Shown here piece after piece: positions 36,583-44,902 of a stretch of DNA of 64,000 bases. The stretch comes from Billgrantia endophytica (GTDB lineage Bacteria > Pseudomonadota > Gammaproteobacteria > Pseudomonadales > Halomonadaceae), in the NCBI RefSeq assembly GCF_002879615.1, contig NZ_PNRF01000037.1:186001-250000 (forward strand), in the 5' to 3' direction. The notes under the pieces are model-generated. The model was not told the origin of the DNA and did no database searches. It saw only the letters and a list, made by a program, of their open reading frames with translations. The position numbers and the translations under genes were made by a program. Numbering within the stretch: the stretch's first letter is position 1; the number at the start of each line of letters is the position of its first letter.

Positions 36583-38028
36583 ATGTCCCACCCCAACACA
36601 GACGATAAAAGTACGGCCCGGAATGACAAGAGGCGTTTCGGTCAGATCCCCCACATTTACGTGATTCTCTTCGTCTTCATTGCCATCGCTGCGGTGGCAA
36701 CCCATTTCGTACCGGCCGGCGAGTACGAGAGAGTACCGGGCCCTGACGGGCGCATCACCATCGATGCGGCCTCCTTCCAGTATGTCGAGCCCAATCCTGC
36801 CGGACTCGTCGACTTCATGCTGGCGATCCCCAACGGGCTGATGAGCGCCGGGGAAGTGGTGTTCTTCACCTTCATGATCGGCGGCATGTTCATGGTGCTG
36901 CGTCGCACGGGCATCATCGAGATCGGTGTCGACAAGCTCAGCCGGCGCTTTGCCAATCGAAGCCTGTTGATGATACCCGTGCTGATGACGGTATTTGCCG
37001 TGGTTGCCACCATCATCGGCACACAAGAGCTGGCGCTGGTCTATGTGCCCGTGATCCTGCCGCTGATGATCGCCCTGCGCTTCGATTCGGTGACCGCCGC
37101 CGCCGTGGCGTTATGCGCCACCACCGCGGGTTTCACCACCGGCATCCTGAACCCGATCAACACCGGCCTCGGCCAGCAACTCTCGGGCCTGCCGCTGTAT
37201 TCCGGCTTCGGCCTGCGCGTCGTCGCCTTCGCGATCATCCTGGGCGCCGGGATCTTCTTCGTCATGCGCTATGCGCGCAAGGTCCATGACAATCCCGGGC
37301 TGAGCCTGATGGCAGGCGACGAGGCCGAAGCCGAGAAGCGTTCTCTCTACCAGCACGCCACCGACGAAGGCGCGTTGACCGCCAATGGCCGTCAGAAGCT
37401 GGCCGCCATCGCTACCTTTGCATTCTTCGGTCTCCTGGTTTACGGGGTGCTCCGCCAGGGCTGGTTCATGATGGAAATGGCCGGCCTGTTCATCATCATG
37501 GGCATCGTCGTCGGCTTGATCGCCGGCCTGACCACCGAGAGCATCTGCGAAGCCTTCAACAAGGGCTTCCGCGATGTGCTGGTCGGCGCCATGATCGCCG
37601 GGGTCGCACGCGGCGTGGCCGTGGTGCTGGAAGACGGTCAGATCATGGACACCTTGGTCATGGGGCTGGGCAACCTGGTGGGGGAACTGCCTACCATGCT
37701 GGCGGCCATTGGCATGTACTTCGCCCAGTTGGCGTTCAATTTCGTGGTGCCCTCCGGCAGCGGCCAGGCGCTCGTCACCATGCCCATAATGGCGCCACTC
37801 TCCGACCTGATCGGCGTCACGCGCCAGACGGCGGTACTGGCCTTCCAGCTCGGCGACGGCATGGGGAACATTCTCTACCCGACTTCCGGCTACTTCATGG
37901 CTACCCTGGCCATTGCCGGTGTCCCCTGGCAGAAGTGGGTGCGATTCTTCTTCCCCCTGTTTTGTGTATGGGTGCTGATCGCCATCGCTTTCATGGCCTT
38001 TGCCCAGATAACCCAGTGGACGGGCTGA
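36583..38028 (+). CDS. YfcC-family membrane carrier (DcuC superfamily)
   Basis: A 481-residue multi-pass membrane protein (about 12 hydrophobic segments) with a soluble N-terminus, then THFVPAGEYERVPG, typical of YfcC proteins, and two internal repeats; NFVVPSGSGQALVTMPIMAPL is the family signature near residue 390. YfcC members carry C4-dicarboxylates or amino acids. Its place between allE-allA/RpiR and puuE suggests a ureide or a product such as oxamate or glyoxylate (inference). ATG 36583 follows GAGG. Confidence 0.88.
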   Translation: MSHPNTDDKSTARNDKRRFGQIPHIYVILFVFIAIAAVATHFVPAGEYERVPGPDGRITIDAASFQYVEPNPAGLVDFMLAIPNGLMSAGEVVFFTFMIGGMFMVLRRTGIIEIGVDKLSRRFANRSLLMIPVLMTVFAVVATIIGTQELALVYVPVILPLMIALRFDSVTAAAVALCATTAGFTTGILNPINTGLGQQLSGLPLYSGFGLRVVAFAIILGAGIFFVMRYARKVHDNPGLSLMAGDEAEAEKRSLYQHATDEGALTANGRQKLAAIATFAFFGLLVYGVLRQGWFMMEMAGLFIIMGIVVGLIAGLTTESICEAFNKGFRDVLVGAMIAGVARGVAVVLEDGQIMDTLVMGLGNLVGELPTMLAAIGMYFAQLAFNFVVPSGSGQALVTMPIMAPLSDLIGVTRQTAVLAFQLGDGMGNILYPTSGYFMATLAIAGVPWQKWVRFFFPLFCVWVLIAIAFMAFAQITQWTG

Positions 38029-38126
38029 TCGCCGAAAGCCGCCTTGTCCGAGGCAGCGCGGCATTCCGCTCGGCGTGGCCAAGCGGAGCGCAACGATATC
38101 CGGCATCACCACCGCCCCGATGACCG

Positions 38127-39062
38127 CTATCGGCGAGCCGGGGCCGGATGATGGTCAGCCCAGTGGCGGGCGATATCCACACGACGGGCCACCCAGACCC
38201 GGTCGTGCGCCTCGATATGATCGAGGAAGCGCTGCAACGCGCGGAAGCGGCCGGGACGGCCGATCAGCCGGCAGTGCAGGCCGACCGAGAGCATCTTCGG
38301 CGTCTCGTCACCTTCGGCATAGAGCACATCGAAGGCATCGCGCAGGTAGGTGAAGAAGTGATCGGCGGTGTTGAACCCCTGCGGGGCCGCGAAGCGCATG
38401 TCGTTGCTGTCCAGCGTATAGGGCACGATCAGGTGATCGTGTTCGCGGCCCTGGCTGTCCGCCTCGCGAGTCCAGAACGGCAGGTCGTCGCCATAGTAGT
38501 CACTGTCGTAGAGGAAGCCGCCCTCGTCGAGTACCAGCCGGCGGGTATTGGGACTGTCACGGCCGGTGTACCAGCCCAGCGGCTTCTCGCCATAGAGATG
38601 CTGGAAGATTTCCATGGCGCGCTGCAGGTGCTCACGCTCGATATGTTCCGGTACGTCCTGGTAGTGAATCCAGCGGTAGCCGTGGCAGGCAATTTCATGC
38701 CCCAGCTCCTTGAAGGCATGGGCCACCTCGGGATGACGCTCCAGGGCCATGGCCACACCGAACACGGTCAGCGGCAGCCCGCGGCGCTCGAACTCCCTCA
38801 GGATGCGCCAGACCCCGGCCCGGGAGCCGTATTCATAGATCGATTCCATGCTCAGGTGGCGATCGGGAAAGGCCGGCGCCCCGATGATCTCGGAGAGAAA
38901 CTGTTCGGAACCGGCATCACCATGCAGCACGCAATTCTCTCCACCCTCTTCGTAATTGAGCACGAACTGCACGGCAATCTTCGCCCTGCCGGGCCAGTTG
39001 GCATGGGGGGGGGTGCGGCCATGGCCGATCAGGTCGCGGGGGTAGTCACTGTCTGCGCTCAT
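38127..39062 (-). CDS. puuE: allantoinase, polysaccharide-deacetylase type (PuuE)
   Basis: A 311-residue metal-independent allantoinase of the NodB-like fold, which opens allantoin to allantoate. Landmarks: YPRDLIGHGRTPPHANWPG near the start, NYEEGGENCVLHGD, RWIHYQDVPEHIEREH, and GWYTGRDSPNTRRLV. ATG 39062 has GAGGAA upstream. It is divergent from allantoin racemase across a 557-bp region full of GTATAC-type boxes. Confidence 0.95.
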   Translation of the reverse strand: MSADSDYPRDLIGHGRTPPHANWPGRAKIAVQFVLNYEEGGENCVLHGDAGSEQFLSEIIGAPAFPDRHLSMESIYEYGSRAGVWRILREFERRGLPLTVFGVAMALERHPEVAHAFKELGHEIACHGYRWIHYQDVPEHIEREHLQRAMEIFQHLYGEKPLGWYTGRDSPNTRRLVLDEGGFLYDSDYYGDDLPFWTREADSQGREHDHLIVPYTLDSNDMRFAAPQGFNTADHFFTYLRDAFDVLYAEGDETPKMLSVGLHCRLIGRPGRFRALQRFLDHIEAHDRVWVARRVDIARHWADHHPAPARR

Positions 39063-39137
39063 CAAGGGCTTTCCTCTTGTTCCTTACTGGTCCCACATGG
39101 AGCCGTGCTCAGCTTGCAACATCATGCGCAACACTTA

Positions 39138-39147
39138 ATGTATACAA
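39138..39147. promoter_or_regulatory. ATGTATACAA operator candidate 1
   Basis: GTATAC core at 39140-39145, 76 bp upstream of the puuE start. It lies where it could cover the puuE promoter. Confidence 0.55.
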
Positions 39148-39259
39148 TATAAAAATAGACTGTGTGCATTTCTATTGCAAGGCGTCAAGCCGGCTCTGTT
39201 TTCTGGCAATCGTAACGGCGTCTTGACGCGTCACCGACAACCACTTCTCACAGAATCAT

Positions 39260-39275
39260 TTTTTGTATACAAAAA
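39260..39275. promoter_or_regulatory. TTTTTGTATACAAAAA operator candidate 2 (perfect palindrome)
   Basis: A perfect 16-base palindrome and the best example of the motif in the window. It lies about 120 bp from boxes 1 and 3. Confidence 0.65.
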
Positions 39276-39376
39276 TCAATCCTCATGTGCCGCGCATAAA
39301 GCCGCTGGAAAGCATGCCAGCCCCTTGCATGGTTTCCGTTCCGTCGGCCCGATGCCGGGCCTCCTGCTCCTGAAAA

Positions 39377-39386
39377 CTGTATACAT
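39377..39386. promoter_or_regulatory. CTGTATACAT operator candidate 3
   Basis: GTATAC core at 39379-39384 in the middle of the divergent region. Confidence 0.5.
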
Positions 39387-39430
39387 GAATTTATGTTTAT
39401 AGTCGCCAAGGCCGGCGGGAAGGAACACAT

Positions 39431-39446
39431 CTAGACCTAAGTCTAG
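39431..39446. promoter_or_regulatory. CTAGAC-CTAA-GTCTAG inverted repeat
   Basis: A perfect 6-4-6 inverted repeat of a different type from the surrounding GTATAC boxes, perhaps the site of a second regulator. Confidence 0.35.
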
Positions 39447-39561
39447 TGCTACAAGGCCCTTGCCCGATACCGGAAAAAATCGCCAATCGGCTGTTTTAAT
39501 GGCCTCATTCGCTTTTTTCTCATGGTGGAAGAAATGCTTGCATGGCAGCGCCTCTATGCCT

Positions 39562-39579
39562 ATCTTTGTGTACAAAGAT
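39562..39579. promoter_or_regulatory. ATCTTTGTGTACAAAGAT operator candidate 4
   Basis: An 8-2-8 perfect inverted repeat, 41 bp upstream of the racemase start, with GTGTAC at the core. Confidence 0.6.
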
Positions 39580-39586
39580 ACATTTT

Positions 39587-39597
39587 ATTGTTTACAA
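39587..39597. promoter_or_regulatory. ATTGTTTACAA operator candidate 5
   Basis: A degenerate copy (TTGTTTACAA) right after box 4 and 23 bp before the racemase start; the pair may act as one extended site. Confidence 0.45.
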
Positions 39598-39619
39598 AAA
39601 ATACCTGGAGACTTCGCCG

Positions 39620-40366
39620 ATGCATCTACGTGTCATCAATCCCAACACCACCAGCGCCATGACGGCCAAGATCGGCGAGGCGGCCCGCCGTGTCGGCGCG
39701 CCGGGTACGCGTATCAGCGCTACCCAGCCCGACAGCGGGCCGGTTTCCATCGAAAGTCATTTCGATGAGGCGATCAGTGCCGTGGGCGTACTCGAAGAGG
39801 TGTTGACGGGAGAGCGTGAAGACGTCGACGCCTATGTGATCGCCTGTTTCGGCGACCCGGGTCTGATGGCGGCCCGTGAGCTGACCCGCGCTCCGGTGAT
39901 CGGTATCGCCGAGGCGGCCTTCCATATGGCCACCCTCATCAGCACGCGCTTCTCGATCGTCACCACGCTCGGCCGTACCGGCATCATCGCCGAGCACCTG
40001 CTGGAGAATTACGGGTTCCGCCACCACTGCCGTCGGGTTCGTGCCGCCGAGATTCCCGTACTGGACCTGGAGGAAAACGGCTCGGTTGCCATGAGCCGAA
40101 TCATCGACGAGTGCCGGCGCGCCAGGGATGAAGACAGCATCGGCGCCATCGTGCTCGGCTGCGGCGGCATGGCCGATCTCACCGGCGCAATCGCGAACGA
40201 GGTCGGCCTGCCCGTGATCGAGGGCGTCACGGCCGCCGTCAAGCTGGCCGAGGCCGTGGTCGGGCTGGGACTTGGCACCAGCAAATACGGCGACTTGGCC
40301 TTTCCACGCCCGAAGGCATTCACCGGCCGGTTCGAGCGCCTTTCCGGCCTGGCACCATCCCGTTAA
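39620..40366 (+). CDS. hpxA: allantoin racemase (Asp/Glu/hydantoin racemase family)
   Basis: A 248-residue racemase opening MHLRVINPNTTSAMT, with both catalytic cysteines present: Cys76 (VIACFGDPG) and Cys181 (VLGCGGMADL). In a purine-catabolic setting this is the enzyme that interconverts R- and S-allantoin. ATG 39620 follows GGAG at nine bases; the longer frame has no support. Divergent from puuE and followed by the NCS1 permease. Confidence 0.9.
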   Translation: MHLRVINPNTTSAMTAKIGEAARRVGAPGTRISATQPDSGPVSIESHFDEAISAVGVLEEVLTGEREDVDAYVIACFGDPGLMAARELTRAPVIGIAEAAFHMATLISTRFSIVTTLGRTGIIAEHLLENYGFRHHCRRVRAAEIPVLDLEENGSVAMSRIIDECRRARDEDSIGAIVLGCGGMADLTGAIANEVGLPVIEGVTAAVKLAEAVVGLGLGTSKYGDLAFPRPKAFTGRFERLSGLAPSR

Positions 40367-40420
40367 CGCATTCCTGGACAACAACGACACACCTCAGTAC
40401 AGCAGCTCGCAGAGAAGCCC

Positions 40421-40446
40421 CCTGCCCGGCCCGCAGTCCGGGCAGG
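40421..40446 (+). terminator. Hairpin between allantoin racemase and NCS1 permease
   Basis: CCTGCCCGG pairs with CCGGGCAGG (9 bp, 8-base loop). There is no T run after it, so it may attenuate or stabilise rather than end the transcript. Confidence 0.45.
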
Positions 40447-40489
40447 CAACAACGACAAATCGGAACGATACCCTTGCGAGGACATTACC

Positions 40490-41860
40490 ATGAGCAACTC
40501 GATACCCAAGGCCCCATCCGTCGAAGTGGGCTTCCCACCTGACAGCCATGCCACCAAGGCCCCGGGGCAGGAGAGCCTGGCACCCCAGCAGACCCGCATC
40601 ATGGGTCGCCCCTCCTACTTCCTGGCCTGGTTTGGCGGCTGTGTGTCGATCGGCACCTTTGCCATGGGCTCCAGCGTGGTGGGTACCCTCAATCTGATCC
40701 AGGCCACGCTGGCCATCGCCATCGGCTGCTTCGTCATCGGTATCGCCCTGGCCATCAATGGCGCCGCCGGCTACAAGTACGGCATTCCCTTCATGGTCCA
40801 GGCCCGCAGCGCCTTCGGCTTTGCCGGCACCCGCATACCCGGCCTGGTGCGGGCCGTTCCTGCAGTGGTGTGGTACGGCTTTCAGAGCTGGATCGGTGCA
40901 GGTGCCCTGAACATGGTGTCGGCCACGCTGTTCGGCTTCGACAACCTGATCTTCTACTTCATCACCTTTCAGTTACTGCAGATCGGCCTGTCGGTAATGG
41001 GCTTCCAGGGCATCAAGTGGCTGGAAAACATCGGCAGCGGTTTCATCCTGGTCTCGCTGATGTACATGTTCTATGCCACGGTGCAGCGCTATGGCGATGA
41101 GCTCTCGGCCAGCCTGCTGACCATGGAAGGCTCCTGGGGCATGCCGTTCTGGGGCGCCACCATGCTGTTCCTGGGTATCTACAGCACCATGATGCTCAAC
41201 GTCAGCGACTATTCCCGAGAACACAAGCACGGCACCGGACCGGGCCTGCTGACCACCATCTACGCCATGTCGATCCTGCCCTGCACCCTGTTCATGGGGC
41301 TGATCGGCTACATGGTCTCCGAAGCCACCGGTACCGCCGATCCCATCCAGGTGTTCGCCAACGCCGTGGACAACACCCCACTGCTGATGGCCACCCTGCT
41401 GTTCATCGCCTTCGCCCAGGTCACCACCAACGTCCTCAACAACGTGGTACCGCCCACCTATGTGCTGATGGACGTGTTCAAGCTCAAGTTCCCCATCGCC
41501 ACCGTGATCGTCGGCCTGCTGGCCTTCGCCACCTTCCCCTGGAAGCTGGTACAGCCCGAGTCCGCCGCTGGCCTGCAGCTGTTCGTCCAGACCTACTCCG
41601 CCTTCCTCGGCCCGATCTTCGCCATTCTGGTGGTCGACTACTACATCATTCGTCGTCGCACCCTGGACCTCGGCAAGCTATATGACGAGACCGGCCCCTA
41701 CCAGGGCATCAACCATGCCGCGCTGATCGCCACCGCCGTTGGCATCCTGTCGGCTTTCACTTTCCCTGCCGTCTCCTGGTACGCCAGCCTGATTCCGGCC
41801 GGTGTTACCTACTACCTGTTGATGCAGCACTGGGCGCCCTGCCAGCGCTTCCGCCAGTAG
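40490..41860 (+). CDS. NCS1-family permease (allantoin/hydantoin/cytosine type)
   Basis: A 456-residue membrane protein with about 12 hydrophobic segments and the NCS1 signatures GGCVSIGTFAMGSSVVGTL, GYKYGIPFMVQARSAFG and VVWYGFQSWIGAGALNMV. Its place after allantoin racemase makes allantoin the best guess for the substrate; other NCS1 members carry hydantoins or cytosine. It starts at ATG 40490; only a weak GAGG lies upstream. Confidence 0.88.
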   Translation: MSNSIPKAPSVEVGFPPDSHATKAPGQESLAPQQTRIMGRPSYFLAWFGGCVSIGTFAMGSSVVGTLNLIQATLAIAIGCFVIGIALAINGAAGYKYGIPFMVQARSAFGFAGTRIPGLVRAVPAVVWYGFQSWIGAGALNMVSATLFGFDNLIFYFITFQLLQIGLSVMGFQGIKWLENIGSGFILVSLMYMFYATVQRYGDELSASLLTMEGSWGMPFWGATMLFLGIYSTMMLNVSDYSREHKHGTGPGLLTTIYAMSILPCTLFMGLIGYMVSEATGTADPIQVFANAVDNTPLLMATLLFIAFAQVTTNVLNNVVPPTYVLMDVFKLKFPIATVIVGLLAFATFPWKLVQPESAAGLQLFVQTYSAFLGPIFAILVVDYYIIRRRTLDLGKLYDETGPYQGINHAALIATAVGILSAFTFPAVSWYASLIPAGVTYYLLMQHWAPCQRFRQ

Positions 41861-41955
41861 CCCCATGGCCCCGTCAGGCAGCCGCCGGGCGGGGCCCCTC
41901 CAAAATCCCCTGCCTCGCCGTTGCCCACAACGCTCACCACATGGAGATCCGACCC

Positions 41956-42192
41956 GTGTTCCACTTCTCATCACGCGCTACCCGACTTGGCCTGGCCGCC
42001 TGCTGTCTGCCAGGCCTTCTTCTCATGTCATCTCTCGCCCACTCCGATCAGAACCGGGACGTGACGACTCCGAACGCTTCCGCCGCTATCGAGACGATCG
42101 TTCTCATCAACCCCAACTCCAACACTGACGCCACCCGCGCAGCGGTCGAGGTCATTCGGGGAGACGAGCCCGGTCAGGCGCCAAAGATCTGA
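41956..42192 (+). pseudogene. Truncated periplasmic Asp/Glu racemase-family remnant
   Basis: The frame starts with GTG 41956 (GGAG nine bases upstream; an in-frame ATG is at 41941) and encodes a signal peptide (LAACCLPGLLLMSSLAHS) and then ETIVLINPNSNTDATRAAVE, the conserved beginning of an Asp/Glu/hydantoin racemase. After about 20 residues of that domain it ends abruptly at 42192, inside the 3' end of the convergent GntR gene. A working protein would be some 200 residues longer with both cysteines. A deletion that joined the racemase start to the end of gntR is the simplest explanation. Confidence 0.7.
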
Positions 42193-42920
42193 TGCAGATC
42201 CGGCGCCTCGGCCTCCTCCTCGATGATGGAAAGCGATGCCTCGATGGCCTTCAGGTGGCGGCTCATGAAAGCCTGGGCACGTTCACCGTTATGCGCCTCT
42301 AGATAACCGATCAGGTCATCATGGTCGTGGGACTCGCAGCCCAGGTGTCCCGCGTTGCCATAGACCGCCAGGATCAGGGAAGAGCGCGAACAGAGCTGGC
42401 CGACGAAGGCCGCCAGCGTCGCGTTGCCGGAGAGTTGCGCCAAGCGTTCGTGGAAGGCGGCGGAGAGCTTGATCGCCTTGCTCTGCTCTCCCGATCGCAG
42501 CGCCTCTCGCTCACGCTTCGCCATGTCGCGCAGTTCATGGACGTCATCCGCCGTGATGCGACGGGCCACTTCCGGCATCAGGCCACACTCGATCATCTGC
42601 CGGGCATCGAAGACATCCTTGGCTTCATCGGCTGTCGGACGGGTGACGCTCGCGCCCCGTCGCGGCGTCAACGTGACCAGTTGCTCCAGGGCAAGGCGTT
42701 GGAGAATCTTGCGGATACCCGTACGGCTGATGCCGAACACTTCGGCGAGTGCGTCTTCCCGTAGCCGCGCGCCGGGACGAAGACGATGTTCGATGATCGC
42801 ATCGCTGATGGAACGATGAATCGCTTCGTGGCGCTCGGCACCGTCCCCGTTCTTGCCCAGCCGCCTGGGGCGAACGGTGTCCGCCTCCCCCTCGCCAGCG
42901 AGGCTCTGCCGCTGATTCAT
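42174..42920 (-). CDS. GntR-family regulator, FCD subfamily (paralogue of 22278-23003)
   Basis: A 248-residue regulator with winged helix LREDALAEVFGISRTGIRKIL and FCD domain (AFHERLAQLSGNATLAAF, CESHDHDDLIGYLEAHNGERA). Apart from its N-terminus it is almost colinear with the regulator of the Dpp-type operon. ATG 42920 follows AAGGAGG. A TTGTATACG box sits 36 bp upstream of the start, so the protein may repress its own gene and be the binder of the TTGTATACAA boxes around it. Confidence 0.93.
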   Translation of the reverse strand: MNQRQSLAGEGEADTVRPRRLGKNGDGAERHEAIHRSISDAIIEHRLRPGARLREDALAEVFGISRTGIRKILQRLALEQLVTLTPRRGASVTRPTADEAKDVFDARQMIECGLMPEVARRITADDVHELRDMAKREREALRSGEQSKAIKLSAAFHERLAQLSGNATLAAFVGQLCSRSSLILAVYGNAGHLGCESHDHDDLIGYLEAHNGERAQAFMSRHLKAIEASLSIIEEEAEAPDLHQIFGA

Positions 42921-42955
42921 GGTATCCCTCCTTGTATGCCCCTCAGTGCCATTCA

Positions 42956-42965
42956 TTGTATACGC
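42956..42965. promoter_or_regulatory. TTGTATACGC operator candidate upstream of gntR
   Basis: GTATAC core at 42958-42963, between puuD and the GntR gene, in the right place for autoregulation. Confidence 0.55.
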
Positions 42966-43003
42966 ATTACAGTCCGACTATCGATCCTCCGACGACGCAC
43001 ACA

Positions 43004-43021
43004 GCCCGCCGAATGGCGGGC
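43004..43021 (-). terminator. Hairpin after puuD
   Basis: GCCCGCC pairs with GGCGGGC (7 bp with a GAAT loop, extended by ACAC/GTGT with one mismatch). It lacks a T run; probably a weak terminator or stabiliser at the end of the uraH-puuD transcript. Confidence 0.5.
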
Positions 43022-43080
43022 CGTGTGACGTGGGTCAGTTGTCGGAGTCGAACCGTCTCAGGCCAGAACCGGCATGGGTC

Positions 43081-44286
43081 TCATTCCGCCCAGGCGGCGA
43101 TGACGTCGCGTTCCTCATCGGTCATGCCGGTCATGTTGCCCAGCGGCATGTACTTGCTGGCCACCACCTGCTGGATCTGGCTCTTCTGGCTCAGGACCTG
43201 GTCTTCGGTGTCATAGGCAATGCCCGCTGGCGGCGCCGCGAAGCCAGGCTGGGTCGGCTCCCGGGAATGGCACGCCACGCAGTGCTGCTCGACCAGTGCC
43301 TGTACTTCCTCGAATGCCGGCGTGTCGGCAGCGCCGTTTCCCACCGCCGGTGTCTGCCCGATCGGTGCCGCTATCCAGAAGGCCACCGCAATCAGTGCCA
43401 CCCCGGCGACAGGATAGGCCGGCTGAATCTTGCCCGAGTGCATCAGCACGAAGAACTGGCGGATCAAGGCCCCGGCAAAGATGAACAGCGACATGAGCAC
43501 CCAGGCATACTCATGCGAATAGGCAAAGGAGTAGTGGTTGCTGATCATCAGCAACACCACGGGAAGCGTGAAATAGGTATTGTGCACCGAGCGCTGCTTG
43601 CCGCGCTTGCCATCCAGGGGGTTGGGCGCTTCACCGGCTTTCATGGCATTGACCATGCGACGCTGACCGGGAATGATCCAGAAGAACACGTTGGCCGACA
43701 TGGCAGTGGCCATGACCGCACCGGTCAGCAGGAATGCCGCCCGACCAGAGAACATCTGCACGCTCAGATAGGCGACCACCACCATCAGCACGGCAACGGC
43801 CAGGCTGAGGATGCCGTCACGCTCCATGTTGGGGCTGATGCGCTTGCACATCTCGTTGTAGACGACCCAGCCACCCAGCAGAAACACCAGCGCCAGGACA
43901 TTGGCCTGCCAGCCGGCCATGTTGGCGGCCCACTCCCAACTGCTGTTGGGGTTCACCAGGTAGAAGCCCGGGTTGACCATGTACAGGATGACGAACAGGG
44001 CAAAGCCGGACAGCCAGGTGGTATAGGATTTCCAGAATGACCAGTGCAGGTCGTCGGGGAGCTTCTCCGGACTCGTGGCATATTTCTGGTTATGGTAGAA
44101 ACCGCCGCCATGGACGGCCCACATCTCGCCGAATACGCCTTTCTTCCGGCAGTTCTCGTCCTTCGGCGTTTTCAGGCCGTTATCCAGCATGACGAAGTAG
44201 ATCGACTCGCCGATCCAGGCAATGGCCGCGATGACGTGAAGCCAGCGCAGCATGAAGTTGGCAAAATCGAGAATGTAGGATTGCAT
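43081..44286 (-). CDS. puuD: membrane-bound urate hydroxylase (PuuD)
   Basis: A 401-residue protein: an N-terminal urate hydroxylase membrane domain with about eight hydrophobic segments (from LRWLHVIAAIAWIGESIYF) and a C-terminal cytochrome c domain with heme motif CVACH at about residue 340 and a Met ligand region YMPLGNMTGMT. It oxidises urate to 5-hydroxyisourate and passes electrons to the respiratory chain, replacing soluble uricase. Downstream of uraH (92 bp), whose enzyme uses its product. Confidence 0.95.
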   Translation of the reverse strand: MQSYILDFANFMLRWLHVIAAIAWIGESIYFVMLDNGLKTPKDENCRKKGVFGEMWAVHGGGFYHNQKYATSPEKLPDDLHWSFWKSYTTWLSGFALFVILYMVNPGFYLVNPNSSWEWAANMAGWQANVLALVFLLGGWVVYNEMCKRISPNMERDGILSLAVAVLMVVVAYLSVQMFSGRAAFLLTGAVMATAMSANVFFWIIPGQRRMVNAMKAGEAPNPLDGKRGKQRSVHNTYFTLPVVLLMISNHYSFAYSHEYAWVLMSLFIFAGALIRQFFVLMHSGKIQPAYPVAGVALIAVAFWIAAPIGQTPAVGNGAADTPAFEEVQALVEQHCVACHSREPTQPGFAAPPAGIAYDTEDQVLSQKSQIQQVVASKYMPLGNMTGMTDEERDVIAAWAE

Positions 44287-44378
44287 GAGGGGAGTCTCGC
44301 CTCGCTTGATTGTTGTGTAACCACCCGGGAACGCCAGCAGTGACCGTCTACCTCGCCAGGCCCCCTTGCGCAGTCGGG

Positions 44379-44732
44379 TCAGCTGCCACGATAGGTGGAA
44401 TAGCCATAAGGAGAGAGCAGCAACGGCACATGGTAGTGCTGCGAGGCATCCGCCACTCCGAAGCGCAGGGGGATGACATCCAGGAACCGGGGCTCATCGG
44501 CCACCACACCTTGACGCCTCAGGTAGTCGCCAGCATGGAAAACCAGCTCGTACTCGCCTGCCACGAAGTCGTTGCCCTCGAGGATGGGGGCGTCGCAACG
44601 GCCATCATCATTGGTCACGATCGTCTTGAGCTGGGTGCGCTGCCCGCCTTCCAGCCGATATACCTCGATGGCGATTCCTTCACCGGGGCGGCCCTGCGCG
44701 GTATCCAGAACATGCGTGGTCAATCGTCCCAT
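44379..44732 (-). CDS. uraH: 5-hydroxyisourate hydrolase
   Basis: A 117-residue transthyretin-like enzyme. It has the N-terminal [16 protein letters not shown] and the C-terminal signature tetrapeptide YRGS that separates the hydrolases from transthyretin. It converts 5-hydroxyisourate to OHCU. ATG 44732 is preceded by GGGAGA. Divergent from uraD; a TTGTATACAG box lies between them. Confidence 0.96.
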   Translation of the reverse strand: MGRLTTHVLDTAQGRPGEGIAIEVYRLEGGQRTQLKTIVTNDDGRCDAPILEGNDFVAGEYELVFHAGDYLRRQGVVADEPRFLDVIPLRFGVADASQHYHVPLLLSPYGYSTYRGS

Positions 44733-44839
44733 TGCTTTCTCCCGTACCTGGCTGGTGAAGCCTCTCATAGGCGAGGCATCAAGAACGCACTAGCATGAAG
44801 ACAGTTTTAGCTCTTTTGGTGGTACATTTCAAAATTTTT

Positions 44840-44849
44840 TTGTATACAG
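44840..44849. promoter_or_regulatory. TTGTATACAG operator candidate between uraH and uraD
   Basis: GTATAC core at 44842-44847, about 60 bp before uraD and 110 bp before uraH, following a T-rich run. It could control both divergent genes. Confidence 0.6.
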
Positions 44850-44902
44850 TTCTCCAGGAAACGTATCGTGCCCGAACATCAATTCCCTCAGCGGAGACAA
44901 CG

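Larger units (their letters stand above)
39063..39619. promoter_or_regulatory. Divergent puuE-hpxA control region with five related palindromes
   Basis: The gap holds no convincing gene, but five TTGTATACAA-type boxes (39140, 39260, 39379, 39562 and 39587) and a separate CTAGAC/GTCTAG inverted repeat. The first three are spaced about 120 bp apart, giving a regularly repeated pattern. Such density suggests cooperative or looping repression. Confidence 0.65.
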
